Assembly: GCF_036784765.1 (NCBI RefSeq)
Contig: NZ_CP136651.1
Span: 2,728,001-2,792,000 of the forward strand
DNA: 64,000 nucleotides
Source of the DNA: Novosphingobium sp. ZN18A2
GTDB lineage: Bacteria > Pseudomonadota > Alphaproteobacteria > Sphingomonadales > Sphingomonadaceae
Direction of reading: 5' to 3'
Shown here: positions 35,798-44,962 of the stretch, one piece after another
Layout of the letters: each line of letters opens with the position of its first letter
Position numbering within the stretch: the stretch's first letter is position 1
Program-made: the position numbers and the translations under genes
The notes under the pieces: model-generated
The model's input: only the letters and a program-made list of their open reading frames with translations
Database searches by the model: none
Told to the model about the DNA's origin: nothing

Positions 35798-36805
35798 TCA
35801 GGGTTTCACCACCTGGTGATCGATCGCACCGAAGATCGAGTGGCCATCGCCGTCGCGCATTTCTATCCGCACGGTGTCGCCCCAGCGCAGGAACGGGGTT
35901 TTCGCCTCGCCGCTGGCGATCGTTTCGATCATCCGCTGTTCGGCGATGCACGAATAACCGCGCCCGCCCCCGCCCACCGGGCGGCCCGGCGAACCGTCGG
36001 GATCGCGGTTGGACACGGTACCCGAACCGATGATCGATCCCGCGCCGACCCGGCGCGTTTTGGCGAGATGCGCGATCAGCGTGCCGAAATCGAACGTCAT
36101 CTCCTCGCCCGCCTCCGCCCGGCCGAACGGTTCTTCGTTCAGGTCAACCATCAGCGGGTGCGACAACTTGCCGTCCGCCCAGGCATCGCCCAGCGCATCG
36201 GGCGTCACGAAGACCGGCGAGAAGTGGCAGGCAGGCTTCGACTGGACGAAGCCGAACCCCTTGGACAATTCGCCGGGAATCAGGTTGCGCAGCGACACAT
36301 CGTTTACAAGGCCGACAAGGCGGACGTGCTTCAGCGCATCCTCGCGCGATACGCCCTGCGGCACATCGCCGGTGACGACGACGATTTCCGCCTCCATGTC
36401 GCAGCCCCAGGCCTCGTCCGCCAGTGTGATCGGATCGCGCGCGCCGCGCATATCGTCGCTGCCGCCCTGGTACATCAGCGGATCGGTCCAGAAACTGGCG
36501 GGAAGTTCCGCCCCTCGCGCCTGCCGCACCAGTTCGACATGGTTCACATAAGCCGAGCCGTCGGCCCACTGGAACGCACGCGGCAACGGCGCGGCCGCTT
36601 CGCGTTCGTGGAACCGCTTGCGGGGGATGGCCTCGTGCTCAAGTTCTGTCGAAAGCGCGGCAAGAGCCGGCTGGTGCCGGTCCCAATCGTCAAGCGCGCC
36701 TTGCAGCGTGGGCACGATGTGATCGGCATCGGCATACCAGGCAAGGTCTGCCGACACGACGATCAGGCGCCCGTCGCGACCTTGCGGAAGAGAGGCGAGC
36801 TTCAT
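35798..36805 (-). CDS. Fumarylacetoacetate hydrolase-family protein
   Basis: A 335-residue FAH-superfamily enzyme. Metal-binding and catalytic elements are visible in CDMEAEIVVVTGDVPQ (acidic ligands) and VGLVNDVSLRNLIPGELSKGFGFVQSKPACHFSPVFVTPD, and the C-terminal part has GSGTVSNRDPDGSPGRPVGGGGRGYSCIAEQRMIE. This layout is like bacterial fumarylacetoacetases that finish tyrosine/homogentisate breakdown, but related hydratases and hydrolases share it. It is coupled by an ATGA overlap to an upstream MarR regulator, supporting an aromatic-catabolism role. No maiA or hmgA lies beside it. Confidence 0.88.
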   Translation of the reverse strand: MKLASLPQGRDGRLIVVSADLAWYADADHIVPTLQGALDDWDRHQPALAALSTELEHEAIPRKRFHEREAAAPLPRAFQWADGSAYVNHVELVRQARGAELPASFWTDPLMYQGGSDDMRGARDPITLADEAWGCDMEAEIVVVTGDVPQGVSREDALKHVRLVGLVNDVSLRNLIPGELSKGFGFVQSKPACHFSPVFVTPDALGDAWADGKLSHPLMVDLNEEPFGRAEAGEEMTFDFGTLIAHLAKTRRVGAGSIIGSGTVSNRDPDGSPGRPVGGGGRGYSCIAEQRMIETIASGEAKTPFLRWGDTVRIEMRDGDGHSIFGAIDHQVVKP

Positions 36806-37260
36806 TCGGTTTCGCCTTCGATCTTGCGCACCGATGCAAGCAGCTTGTCCAGGATTGCGCGCAGCTTGTCCTGGTCCTTCTGCGGCAGGGTGGCGAAGAT
36901 CCGTTCGGTCATGCCATGCGCCTGCGGCCAGATTTTCGCATGCATCTCTTTCCCCGCGGCGGTGAGTTCAAGGTGGTGCGAGCGACCGTCCGCCAGGTTG
37001 GGAATGCGCGCGACCAGCCCGCGCTCTTCCAGAACCTTGCTGGCACGATTGACCGCGACCTTGTCCATCACCGTCGCGCGGACGAGTTCGCGCTGAGTCA
37101 TGCGCCCCGCATCGCCAAGCACGGCCATGATCCGCCATTCGGGAATTTTCAGTCCGAACTGGCTGCGATATTCGTCGGAGATCAGTCCGCTCACCGCGTT
37201 GGAGGTGATGGCCATTCGATAGGGCAGAAAGTCTGCCAGTCGGGTCTCTGTTCCGGGCAT
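36802..37260 (-). CDS. MarR-family transcriptional regulator
   Basis: A 152-residue winged-helix regulator. The core reads IPEWRIMAVLGDAGRMTQRELVRATVMDKVAVNRASKVLEERGLVARIPNLADGRSHHLELTAAGKEM, containing the recognition helix and the wing Asp-Gly-Arg typical of MarR. It is transcribed with the FAH-family gene and an inverted repeat sits immediately upstream of its start codon, so autorepression relieved by an aromatic acid is a reasonable inference. Confidence 0.93.
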   Translation of the reverse strand: MPGTETRLADFLPYRMAITSNAVSGLISDEYRSQFGLKIPEWRIMAVLGDAGRMTQRELVRATVMDKVAVNRASKVLEERGLVARIPNLADGRSHHLELTAAGKEMHAKIWPQAHGMTERIFATLPQKDQDKLRAILDKLLASVRKIEGETE

Positions 37261-37263
37261 GGA

Positions 37264-37286
37264 ACGATTACTACTGAAACAATCGT
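37264..37286. promoter_or_regulatory. Inverted repeat before marR (candidate operator)
   Basis: ACGATT-N11-AATCGT has perfect 6-bp arms and starts 3 bp upstream of the marR ATG. A MarR dimer bound here would cover the ribosome-binding region or promoter and repress both marR and the FAH-family gene. Confidence 0.45.
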
Positions 37287-37362
37287 GCAGCGCAAGGGGG
37301 CCTTGTCGCGCATTATTGTGCGCAGCACCGTAATTTTGGGAAAATACTCCGAAATGGGTGCT

Positions 37363-38226
37363 TCACGCGATTTTGCGGCGCACCAATTGTTCGATGCGGG
37401 AAACAGCCTTGCTGTCGCGCGCGCCCGGCGCCGTAACCAGCGCGGTATCCAGAACACGATCGATCGGGCTGGCCGACCGTTCGCCGGGAAGGATTCGGGC
37501 CAGTTGCTCCACTGTGCGGCGGGCCTTGTCCGCATTGGCGGCCATGACCTGCAATATCTCCGCAACGTCCACGCTTTCGCCTTCGCGCCAACTGTCATAG
37601 TCGGTGACCATGCCCAGCAACGCATAGGGAAGCTCCGCCTCGCGCGCCAGGCGCGCTTCGGGCAGCGCGGTCATCCCGATCACGTCTGCGCCCCAATTGC
37701 GGTACATCCGACTTTCCGCGCGGGTCGAAAACTGCGGACCCTGCATCGAAAGATAGCATGCGCCTTCGTGCACCGTGGCCCCCGCCTCGCGCGCGGCGGC
37801 GGCGGCCCAGCCGGTCAGGCGCGGGCAAACGGGATCTCCGAACGGCACGTGCGCGACAAGGCCGTTTCCGAAAAAGCTCTGCGGGCGGCCATGCGTGCGG
37901 TCGATGAACTGGGTAACGCTTGCGAAATCGCCCGGCGCCATTTCCTCGCGCAACGAACCGATGGCGGAGATTGCCAGGATGTCCGTCGCGCCAAGCTGCT
38001 TCAAGGCCGCGATATTGGCGCGATAGGGCACGCCCTCCGGCGCCAGCCCGTGGCCCGGCCCGTGGCGCGGAAGGAAGGCGAAGCGCACGCCGCCGATGCA
38101 GCCGGTCGTCACCGGGCCGGACGGCTTCCCCCACGGCGTTTCGATCTCCTGCGCCTGCGCATCTTCAAGCTGGTCGAGCACATAGAGGCCCGAACCGCCG
38201 ATAACACCGATGCACCAATCGCCCAT
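37363..38226 (-). CDS. mtnP: S-methyl-5'-thioadenosine phosphorylase
   Basis: A 287-residue MTA phosphorylase of the PNP/MTAP family II, which splits methylthioadenosine to adenine and methylthioribose 1-phosphate in the methionine salvage route. Family landmarks are IGVIGGSGLYVL at the start, PRHGPGHGLAPEGVPYRANIAALKQLGA, YLSMQGPQFSTRAESRMYRNWGADVIGMTALPEARLAREAELPYALLGMVTDYD. Length is normal. It lies upstream of marR on the same strand but with about 100 bp between, so a separate transcript is likely. Confidence 0.94.
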   Translation of the reverse strand: MGDWCIGVIGGSGLYVLDQLEDAQAQEIETPWGKPSGPVTTGCIGGVRFAFLPRHGPGHGLAPEGVPYRANIAALKQLGATDILAISAIGSLREEMAPGDFASVTQFIDRTHGRPQSFFGNGLVAHVPFGDPVCPRLTGWAAAAAREAGATVHEGACYLSMQGPQFSTRAESRMYRNWGADVIGMTALPEARLAREAELPYALLGMVTDYDSWREGESVDVAEILQVMAANADKARRTVEQLARILPGERSASPIDRVLDTALVTAPGARDSKAVSRIEQLVRRKIA

Positions 38227-38289
38227 GCCCGCCTCCGCAAGTTGGTTTGCGCAGGCGCTAGGCCGCGGGCGTTACAACCGCAAGAACGC

Positions 38290-38934
38290 TTATTCGGGAT
38301 TCACCAGGATGCCGTGCATGACGATGTCCATCACGTGCGCCTTGTAACGCTCGCGCAGTTCGTCGGTCATGTTGTCGGTATCGAAGCAGTGCTGCAGCAC
38401 CAGCCGGGCGGAAAAGAAGCGGTCCGAAGCGCCGGTCACCAGGAAATAGAACATCTCGTGATCGATGTCGCGGAACACGCCTTCCTGCACCCCCTGCCTG
38501 ATGAGCTTGTCATAGGCCCGGTTCAGCGGGGTCAGGTACAGATCGGCGATCCGCCGCGCTTCTGCCGGATCGCTTTCGCGCACAAGCCGCATCAGCAGGC
38601 GGTTGAGGTATGGATAGTCGTAGTAGGTATCGATGACCTTGGAGATATGCCGCCGGAGTTTCGCTTCCGGGTCCATATCGTCCTTCACCACCAGGGCGTC
38701 GACGCTTTTGACGATGCTCGCCATGTCGCGGTCGAGCAGCGCCTTGAGAAGGCCCGCCTTGTTGCCGAAATAGTATTTCACCAGCGCCGAGTTCAAACCC
38801 GAGCGCAGCGAAAGTTCGGACAACGAAATATCGACGATATCGCCTTCGCGCATGATCGCCGACGCGGTTTCCAGCAACAGCGCGCGTGCGCCGGCGGGGC
38901 CGTTCATATCGGAAGTTCTGGATGCCTCTGTCAT
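38290..38934 (-). CDS. TetR-family regulator of the acyl-CoA cluster
   Basis: A 214-residue TetR regulator. The N-terminal helix-turn-helix reads ALLLETASAIMREGDIVDISLSELSLRSGLNSALVKYYFGNKAGLLKALL (about residues 18-67). The variable C-terminal domain would bind the inducer, probably an acyl-CoA. It is the last gene of the operon thiolase-SDR-hydratase-tetR and overlaps the hydratase stop (ATGA). Two matching palindromes in this cluster (41872-41889, 44063-44080) are the obvious candidate operators, which would make it autoregulatory. Confidence 0.92.
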   Translation of the reverse strand: MTEASRTSDMNGPAGARALLLETASAIMREGDIVDISLSELSLRSGLNSALVKYYFGNKAGLLKALLDRDMASIVKSVDALVVKDDMDPEAKLRRHISKVIDTYYDYPYLNRLLMRLVRESDPAEARRIADLYLTPLNRAYDKLIRQGVQEGVFRDIDHEMFYFLVTGASDRFFSARLVLQHCFDTDNMTDELRERYKAHVMDIVMHGILVNPE

Positions 38935-39803
38935 TCGTAGGCCGGTTCGTCCCACCACGGATAAAAGTCCGGCATATCCGAAGAAACCGTGCCGGGGTAG
39001 ACCGGCGCCCGCTTCTCGAGGAAGCTTTGCACACCTTCCGCGGCATCCTTGCCCTTCGACAGGCGATAGATCGCGCGACTGTCGATCTTGTGCGCCTCCA
39101 TCGGGTGATTGCCCGGCGGAATGCGCCACAGCATCGCCCGCGTCATCGCAACGGAAACCGCGCTGGTATTGTCGGCAATCTCGCTCGCCAGAGCGCGGGC
39201 CGCACCCAGCAGATCCTCGGGTGCGTGAATCGAACGAACCAGCCCGCCGTTGAGCGCCTCTTCCGCGCCGAACACGCGCCCGGTCATGCACCATTCCGCC
39301 GCCTGGCTGACGCCGACGAGGCGCGGCAGGAACCAGCTCGAGCAGGCCTCGGGCACGATCCCGCGCCGCGCGAAGACGAAGCCATAGCGCGCCTTGTCGC
39401 TTGCGAGGCGGATGTCCATCGGCAGTTGCATGGTGATGCCTACGCCCACCGCGACGCCGTTGCATGCCGAGATCAGCGGCTTCTTTGACTGGTAGAGGCG
39501 CAGCGTCAGCAGCCCGCCGCCATCGCGCACACGCGGGTCCGAAAGGTCTTCGACCGGTTCCGAATTGGAAAAGACCGCGCGCCCATCGTCCGGGGTCAGG
39601 TCCGCGCCCGCGCAGAACGCCCTGTCGCCGGCGCCGGTAAAGATCACCGCCCGCACGTTGTCGTCGGCGTCGGTGCGGTCCATCGCATCGATGATCTCGT
39701 TCATCATCGTGCCGGTAAAGGCGTTCATCTTTTCAGGACGGTTGAGCGTGATCGTCGCGATGCGATCGGTCACGTCGAAAAGTATCTGGGTATATTCGGA
39801 CAC
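38931..39803 (-). CDS. Enoyl-CoA hydratase/isomerase-family protein
   Basis: A 290-residue crotonase-fold protein. The oxyanion-hole segments are RAFCAGADLTPDD and ACNGVAVGVGITMQLPMDIRLAS, and the second catalytic region is RRGIVPEACSSWFLPRLVG with Glu retained. The long insert after GADL (GRAVFSNSEPVEDLSDPRVRDGGG) and the extended C-terminus resemble hydratases of terpenoid or steroid side-chain pathways, but the substrate is not clear. It lies between the SDR gene and tetR in the same operon. Confidence 0.9.
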   Translation of the reverse strand: MSEYTQILFDVTDRIATITLNRPEKMNAFTGTMMNEIIDAMDRTDADDNVRAVIFTGAGDRAFCAGADLTPDDGRAVFSNSEPVEDLSDPRVRDGGGLLTLRLYQSKKPLISACNGVAVGVGITMQLPMDIRLASDKARYGFVFARRGIVPEACSSWFLPRLVGVSQAAEWCMTGRVFGAEEALNGGLVRSIHAPEDLLGAARALASEIADNTSAVSVAMTRAMLWRIPPGNHPMEAHKIDSRAIYRLSKGKDAAEGVQSFLEKRAPVYPGTVSSDMPDFYPWWDEPAYE

Positions 39804-39869
39804 GGACCTCTCCCCTGGTTCCGATGGCGCGCGCCGTTCATCCGGCGCGCGCCACGCACGTTTCCGGAC

Positions 39870-40652
<783 letters not shown>

Positions 40653-40672
40653 GTGTTTCTCTCCGTTCGATC

Positions 40673-41845
40673 TCAGACCATTTCGACGATGGTGACGTTG
40701 GCGACACCGCCGCCTTCGCACATCGTCTGCAGGCCATACTTCTTGCCACGCGCCTTCAGTGCGTGAAGTAACGTGGACATGAGCTTCGTGCCCGAAGCGC
40801 CGAGCGGGTGGCCCAGCGCGATCGCACCGCCGTTGACGTTCAGCTTTTCCGGATCGGCGCCGGTGTGCTTCAACCATGCGAGCGGGACAGACGCGAACGC
40901 CTCGTTCACTTCGTAAAGGTCGATGTCCGCCATCTTCATGCCCGCGCGTTCAAGCGCCTTGTCGGTCGCGAAAAGCGGCTCTTCCAGCATGATCACCGGA
41001 TCGCCGGCAGTAACGGTCAGCGTGTGGATGCGCGCCATCGGCGTCAGCCCGTAACGCTTCAGCGCCTCTTCCGAGACGATTAGCGAAGCCGAGGAACCGT
41101 CGCAGATCTGGCTGGAACTGGCGGCCGTCAGCGCGCCGTCGGGCATCAGCAGCTTCACGCCCTGTATGCTTTCCAGCGTGGCGTCGAAGCGGATACCTTC
41201 GTCCACCGTGTGCATGTCCGGACCGTCGGGCGTTTCGATCGCGATCGGTACGATCTCTTCCTTGAAGGCACCGGCTTCGGTCGCGGCGATGGCGTTCTTG
41301 TGGCTCTTCAGGGCGAAGCGATCGAGATCGTCCTTGGTCAGGCCGTGCTTCTTCACGATCATCTCTGCGCCCATGAACTGGGACCACATGATGCCCGGAT
41401 ACTTCTCTTCAAGGCCCGGCGACTTGTAGTTGCCCAGCCCTTCTTTCATGTGGAAGCTTGCGGTCGACCCCATCGGCACGCGCGTCATGCTTTCCACACC
41501 GGCCGCGATGACCACGTCCTGTGTGCCGCTCATGACCGCCTGCGCGGCGAACTGGATCGCCTGCTGGGAAGATCCGCACTGGCGATCGATGGTGACGGCC
41601 GGGGTCGATTCGGGAAGCATCTTGGACGCCAGCACCGCGTTGCGGCCAACCTGCATGGCCTGTTCACCACCCTGGCCGACGCAACCCATGATCACGTCAT
41701 CCACGGCGTTGGGATCGACGCCCGTGCGCCTTACGATGTCATCCAGCGTTGCCGCGGCGAGATCGACCGGGTGCACCCCGGCCAGACGTCCGCCGCGCCT
41801 GCCACCTGCGGTTCTGACCGCGTCGACGATATAGGCAGTGCCCAT
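40673..41845 (-). CDS. Acetyl-CoA acyltransferase (thiolase)
   Basis: A 390-residue thiolase. The nucleophile Cys90 is in VTIDRQCGSSQQA. The other active-site residues are in GGAIALGHPLGASG (His) and TMCEGGGVAN (Cys). This is a degradative FadA-like enzyme that cleaves 3-oxoacyl-CoA to acetyl-CoA and a shortened acyl-CoA. It is the first gene of the operon that ends with tetR. A perfect 18-bp palindrome lies 26 bp upstream of its start codon. Confidence 0.94.
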   Translation of the reverse strand: MGTAYIVDAVRTAGGRRGGRLAGVHPVDLAAATLDDIVRRTGVDPNAVDDVIMGCVGQGGEQAMQVGRNAVLASKMLPESTPAVTIDRQCGSSQQAIQFAAQAVMSGTQDVVIAAGVESMTRVPMGSTASFHMKEGLGNYKSPGLEEKYPGIMWSQFMGAEMIVKKHGLTKDDLDRFALKSHKNAIAATEAGAFKEEIVPIAIETPDGPDMHTVDEGIRFDATLESIQGVKLLMPDGALTAASSSQICDGSSASLIVSEEALKRYGLTPMARIHTLTVTAGDPVIMLEEPLFATDKALERAGMKMADIDLYEVNEAFASVPLAWLKHTGADPEKLNVNGGAIALGHPLGASGTKLMSTLLHALKARGKKYGLQTMCEGGGVANVTIVEMV

Positions 41846-41871
41846 GATATTCCGACTCCTCTCCGAATGGA

Positions 41872-41889
41872 TTTAACCGATCGGTTAAA
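41872..41889. promoter_or_regulatory. Perfect palindrome, candidate TetR operator
   Basis: TTTAACCGATCGGTTAAA is a perfect 18-bp palindrome, 26 bp upstream of the thiolase start and in the gap after the acyl-CoA dehydrogenase gene. Symmetry, length and placement fit a TetR dimer controlling the thiolase-SDR-hydratase-tetR operon. Confidence 0.7.
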
Positions 41890-41906
41890 CCTGTCGGCGA
41901 GGCTGG

Positions 41907-42872
41907 TCAAGCTGGCTGGATAAGACGGTCGCTCCGCCGGGTCATTTCCACCCACAAACCCTTACCGCCAAGCGTAGCGACACGGCGGCCCAGAACGCCC
42001 GCCCAATGGGCATCGTTGCCGAATTCGCTGCGCCAGCTCATCAGCCGGCGGGTATAGCGGTTCAGCGCGTATTCCATCGTGAAGCCGATCGCGCCGTGAA
42101 CGCGGTGCGCGATGGGCGTGGCGCGATCGATCGCGATATTGGTGCGCAACTTGGCAGAGGCGATTTCGAACCCCGCCTCGTCAAGTCCGTCCAGCGCCGC
42201 CGCGCAACCGGCGGCCGATGCATCGACTGCGGCCGCTTCCTCCGAAAATTCGGCCATCGCCTGCTGCACCGCCTGGAACTTGGCAAGCGGACGGCCGAAC
42301 TGCTGGCGCTGGTTGACGTGTTCGATTGCCAGCGTGAACGCCGCTTCCAGCGCGCCGGAAGCCTGCGCGACGCGGGCGAAGGCACCCAGCGCCGCAAGGT
42401 CCGCTTCGCACGGCGCGCCTGCCGCGGCGGTACCGGTAAAGGTCACAGCGTCAAGCGGTTCGCCCGCCGGCGATTCGCCTTCGGTAAACGTGCAGGCGTC
42501 GACCATGTAGAGGCTGGCCTTGCCATCCTCTACCGAAACGACCGCGTCTGCATGGCGTCCCCACGGCACGCGGCAGCCGGGCGCGGCAATGGAAACGAAG
42601 CCCTGCGGAGCCTCGATCCCCGCCAGGGCGAGCACATGGTGCGCAAGGATTGGCTCGGCCACGGGGGCGGGAACCGCATTCCTGCCCGCAAGACGGAGGA
42701 CGGCCAGCACGTCTCCCCAATCGCCGCCGAAACCGCCCTTGTCTTCAGGGACCAGCAGCGTGGAAAACCCGGCTTCGGCAAGACGCGGCCATGCTGCCTC
42801 GAAATCGCTCTCGGCAAGCTCGGCAAACAGGCCTTCGGCCATGTCGGCCAGCAGTTGGCGGTTGTCACTCAT
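41907..42872 (-). CDS. Acyl-CoA dehydrogenase, small subunit-type
   Basis: A 321-residue acyl-CoA dehydrogenase-family protein, shorter than the usual 380 residues. It retains LVPEDKGGFGGDWGDVLAVLRLAGRNAVPAPVAEPILAHHVL near the N-terminus and the C-terminal helical part (QFGRPLAKFQAVQQAMAEFSEEAAAV, RVHGAIGFTMEYALNRYTRRL). The middle beta domain is compressed. No YEGT-type catalytic Glu is visible at the C-terminus. It follows the 379-residue dehydrogenase gene by 24 bp, so the two products may form one heteromeric enzyme, as known for steroid side-chain acyl-CoA dehydrogenases of actinobacteria. Confidence 0.88.
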   Translation of the reverse strand: MSDNRQLLADMAEGLFAELAESDFEAAWPRLAEAGFSTLLVPEDKGGFGGDWGDVLAVLRLAGRNAVPAPVAEPILAHHVLALAGIEAPQGFVSIAAPGCRVPWGRHADAVVSVEDGKASLYMVDACTFTEGESPAGEPLDAVTFTGTAAAGAPCEADLAALGAFARVAQASGALEAAFTLAIEHVNQRQQFGRPLAKFQAVQQAMAEFSEEAAAVDASAAGCAAALDGLDEAGFEIASAKLRTNIAIDRATPIAHRVHGAIGFTMEYALNRYTRRLMSWRSEFGNDAHWAGVLGRRVATLGGKGLWVEMTRRSDRLIQPA

Positions 42873-42896
42873 CCCAAATACCTCACCCCGAAAATC

Positions 42897-44036
42897 TCAG
42901 CGAAGCCCCAGCCCCTTGGCGATAATGCCGCGAAGCACTTCGGGCGTGCCGCCGCGCAAGCTGTAGCTGGGGCTCTGCACCAGCAGCCAGACGAGCAGGC
43001 GCGAAAGGTCGGTCCTGTCCGCAAGGTCGGCATCTACCGCCGCCTGCACCAGCCGCGGCAGCGCCTGTTCATAGGCATTGCCCAGATCCTTGACGATCGC
43101 CGCTTCGACAACCGGATCTTCGCCCGCGTCCAGCTTGGCCGCCGTGGACATCGACATCTGGCGCAGCGTCCACAGTTCGGCGGTAAGCCGGCCGATCAGT
43201 TGCGCGATGTCGGGCGCGGGCTCCGGCCCCACCGCATCGATCAATGCAACCAGCAGCGCATGGCTGGACAGATAGCGTTCCGGGCCGGACCGTTCGAGCG
43301 CAAGCTCGGCAACCACCTGCTTCCATCCGTTGCCTTCGGTTCCCACCAGCGCATCGAGCGGGATCAGCGCGTCTTCGAAGAATATCTCGTTGAAGTGGTG
43401 GCTGCCCGTCATGTCCACGATCGGTCGGATCGTGATGCCCGGCGTATCGAGATCGATCATCAGCTGCGAAAGCCCGGCGTGGCGTTCGCTGCCTTCTTCG
43501 GTGCGCACCAGCGTAAGTGCGGCGTGGCTGCGGTGTGCGCCGCTGGTCCATACCTTCTGCCCGTTCACGCGCCAGCCTTCGGGCGTCTTGCGGGCGGACG
43601 TGCGGACGCTTGCAAGGTCCGACCCGGCATTGGGTTCGGACAACCCGATGCAGGCGTAAATCTCACCGCGCGCCATTCCGGGCAGGTATTTCTGCTTCTG
43701 CGCTTCGGTGCCATAGCGGATGAGCAGCGGCCCGGTCTGCCGGTCGGCGATCCAGTGCAGCCCCGCCGGAGCGCCCAGCGCAAGAAGCTCTTCCAGCACG
43801 ACATAGCGTTCCAGCATCGTGCGTTCGTGGCCGCCGTATTCCTTTGGCCAGTTCATCGCCAGCAGGCCCGCCTTGCCCAGCGCCTTCGAGAACGCCTCGT
43901 CGAAGCTGAACCAGCAGTTGGCCCGCGATTCGAGCTGCCAATGCGATTCGTGCTGCGCCACGAGATCGCGAACCTGTTGCCGCAGGGCGGGAATGTCACC
44001 GGGCGGATTGAACGGGCGGATCGGGAATATTTGCAT
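42897..44036 (-). CDS. Acyl-CoA dehydrogenase, large subunit-type
   Basis: A 379-residue flavin acyl-CoA dehydrogenase. FAD-contact segments include CIGLSEPNAGSDLASVRTSARKTPEGWRVNGQKVWTSGAH, and the C-terminus is YSLRGGTPEVLRGIIAKGLGLR. Where medium-chain enzymes have the catalytic Glu (YEGT), this one has Gly (RGGT), so the base would need to come from another position, as in the isovaleryl/long-chain type or the alpha subunits of heteromeric enzymes. It is the first gene of the dehydrogenase pair, and an operator-like site lies 26 bp upstream of its start. Confidence 0.9.
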   Translation of the reverse strand: MQIFPIRPFNPPGDIPALRQQVRDLVAQHESHWQLESRANCWFSFDEAFSKALGKAGLLAMNWPKEYGGHERTMLERYVVLEELLALGAPAGLHWIADRQTGPLLIRYGTEAQKQKYLPGMARGEIYACIGLSEPNAGSDLASVRTSARKTPEGWRVNGQKVWTSGAHRSHAALTLVRTEEGSERHAGLSQLMIDLDTPGITIRPIVDMTGSHHFNEIFFEDALIPLDALVGTEGNGWKQVVAELALERSGPERYLSSHALLVALIDAVGPEPAPDIAQLIGRLTAELWTLRQMSMSTAAKLDAGEDPVVEAAIVKDLGNAYEQALPRLVQAAVDADLADRTDLSRLLVWLLVQSPSYSLRGGTPEVLRGIIAKGLGLR

Positions 44037-44062
44037 CGCACGCTTCCCTATGGCAGCGCGAA

Positions 44063-44080
44063 TTTAATCGCAAACTTAAA
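44063..44080. promoter_or_regulatory. Second candidate TetR operator
   Basis: TTTAATCGCAAACTTAAA shares the arms TTTAA-N8-TTAAA and 12 of 18 bases with the perfect palindrome at 41872-41889. It lies 26 bp upstream of the acyl-CoA dehydrogenase start and 47 bp upstream of the divergent hydratase start, so one site could control both directions. Confidence 0.55.
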
Positions 44081-44127
44081 CACGCCTTCACCGCCCAGCC
44101 GTGAACGGCCCAGAGAGGAGAACCGCG

Positions 44128-44931
44128 TTGACCCCGTTCCTTTCCGTAGAGCGCCGCGGGCGCGTGGCGATCCTGACCATGAGCCGCCCCGAATCGATGA
44201 ATGCCATCGGCAGCCTCGAGGATTGCGACAACATCATCGAAACCTTCGCGATGCTGGGTGACGATCGCTCTGTCAGCGCCATCGTGCTGACCGGTGAAGG
44301 CCGGGCGTTCTGCACCGGCGGCAACATCAAGGGCATCCGCGAACGCAAGGGCATCGGCCCGCTCGACCAGCCCGATTCGACGCGCAGCAACTATCGTCGC
44401 GGCGTGCAGGCAGCAACGCGCGCGATGCTCGATTGCGAAATCCCGATGATCGCGGCGGTGAACGGCCACGCCATCGGGCTGGGGCTGGACCTTGCCTGCC
44501 TGTGTGACATCCGCATCGCTGCACAGGGCGCGAAGATGGCGGCCAGCTTCATCAAGGTGGGCATCGTACCGGGCGATGGCGGCGCGTGGACGCTGCAGAA
44601 GATCGTCGGCTATTCGAAGGCCGCCGAACTGTTCCTGACCGGCGAAACCTTCGGCGCGGACTATGCGAAGGAAATCGGCCTGGTCGGCTCTGTCGTGCCC
44701 GATGGCGAAGCCGTGCAAGCGGCGGTGATCATGGCCGAGAAAATCGCGGCCAATGCCCCGCGCGCGCTGCGGCTGACCAAGCGCCTGCTGCGCGAGGCGC
44801 AACACGGACGCGCGGATGACGTGCTGGAACTTTCCGCCGCCTACCAGGCGATCGTCCACGAAACGAAAGACCACTATGAAGCGGTCAGCGCGATCCTGGA
44901 AAAGCGCGCGCCGGTTTTCACCGGGGATTGA
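44128..44931 (+). CDS. Enoyl-CoA hydratase/isomerase-family protein
   Basis: A 267-residue crotonase-fold enzyme. Oxyanion-hole segments are RAFCTGGNIKGIRERKG and AVNGHAIGLGLDLACLCDIRIAA. The catalytic region is FIKVGIVPGDGGAWTLQKIVG, which has Asp/Gly where typical hydratases carry the second Glu. The start is taken as TTG 44128 with AGGAG 8 bp upstream; the open frame extends to a GTG at 44101. It is divergent from the dehydrogenase pair across a shared operator-like site and is followed by thiL after 31 bp. Confidence 0.88.
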   Translation: MTPFLSVERRGRVAILTMSRPESMNAIGSLEDCDNIIETFAMLGDDRSVSAIVLTGEGRAFCTGGNIKGIRERKGIGPLDQPDSTRSNYRRGVQAATRAMLDCEIPMIAAVNGHAIGLGLDLACLCDIRIAAQGAKMAASFIKVGIVPGDGGAWTLQKIVGYSKAAELFLTGETFGADYAKEIGLVGSVVPDGEAVQAAVIMAEKIAANAPRALRLTKRLLREAQHGRADDVLELSAAYQAIVHETKDHYEAVSAILEKRAPVFTGD

Positions 44932-44962
44932 GGCAGGGCGCAACGGCACCGGATAGCCTTGT

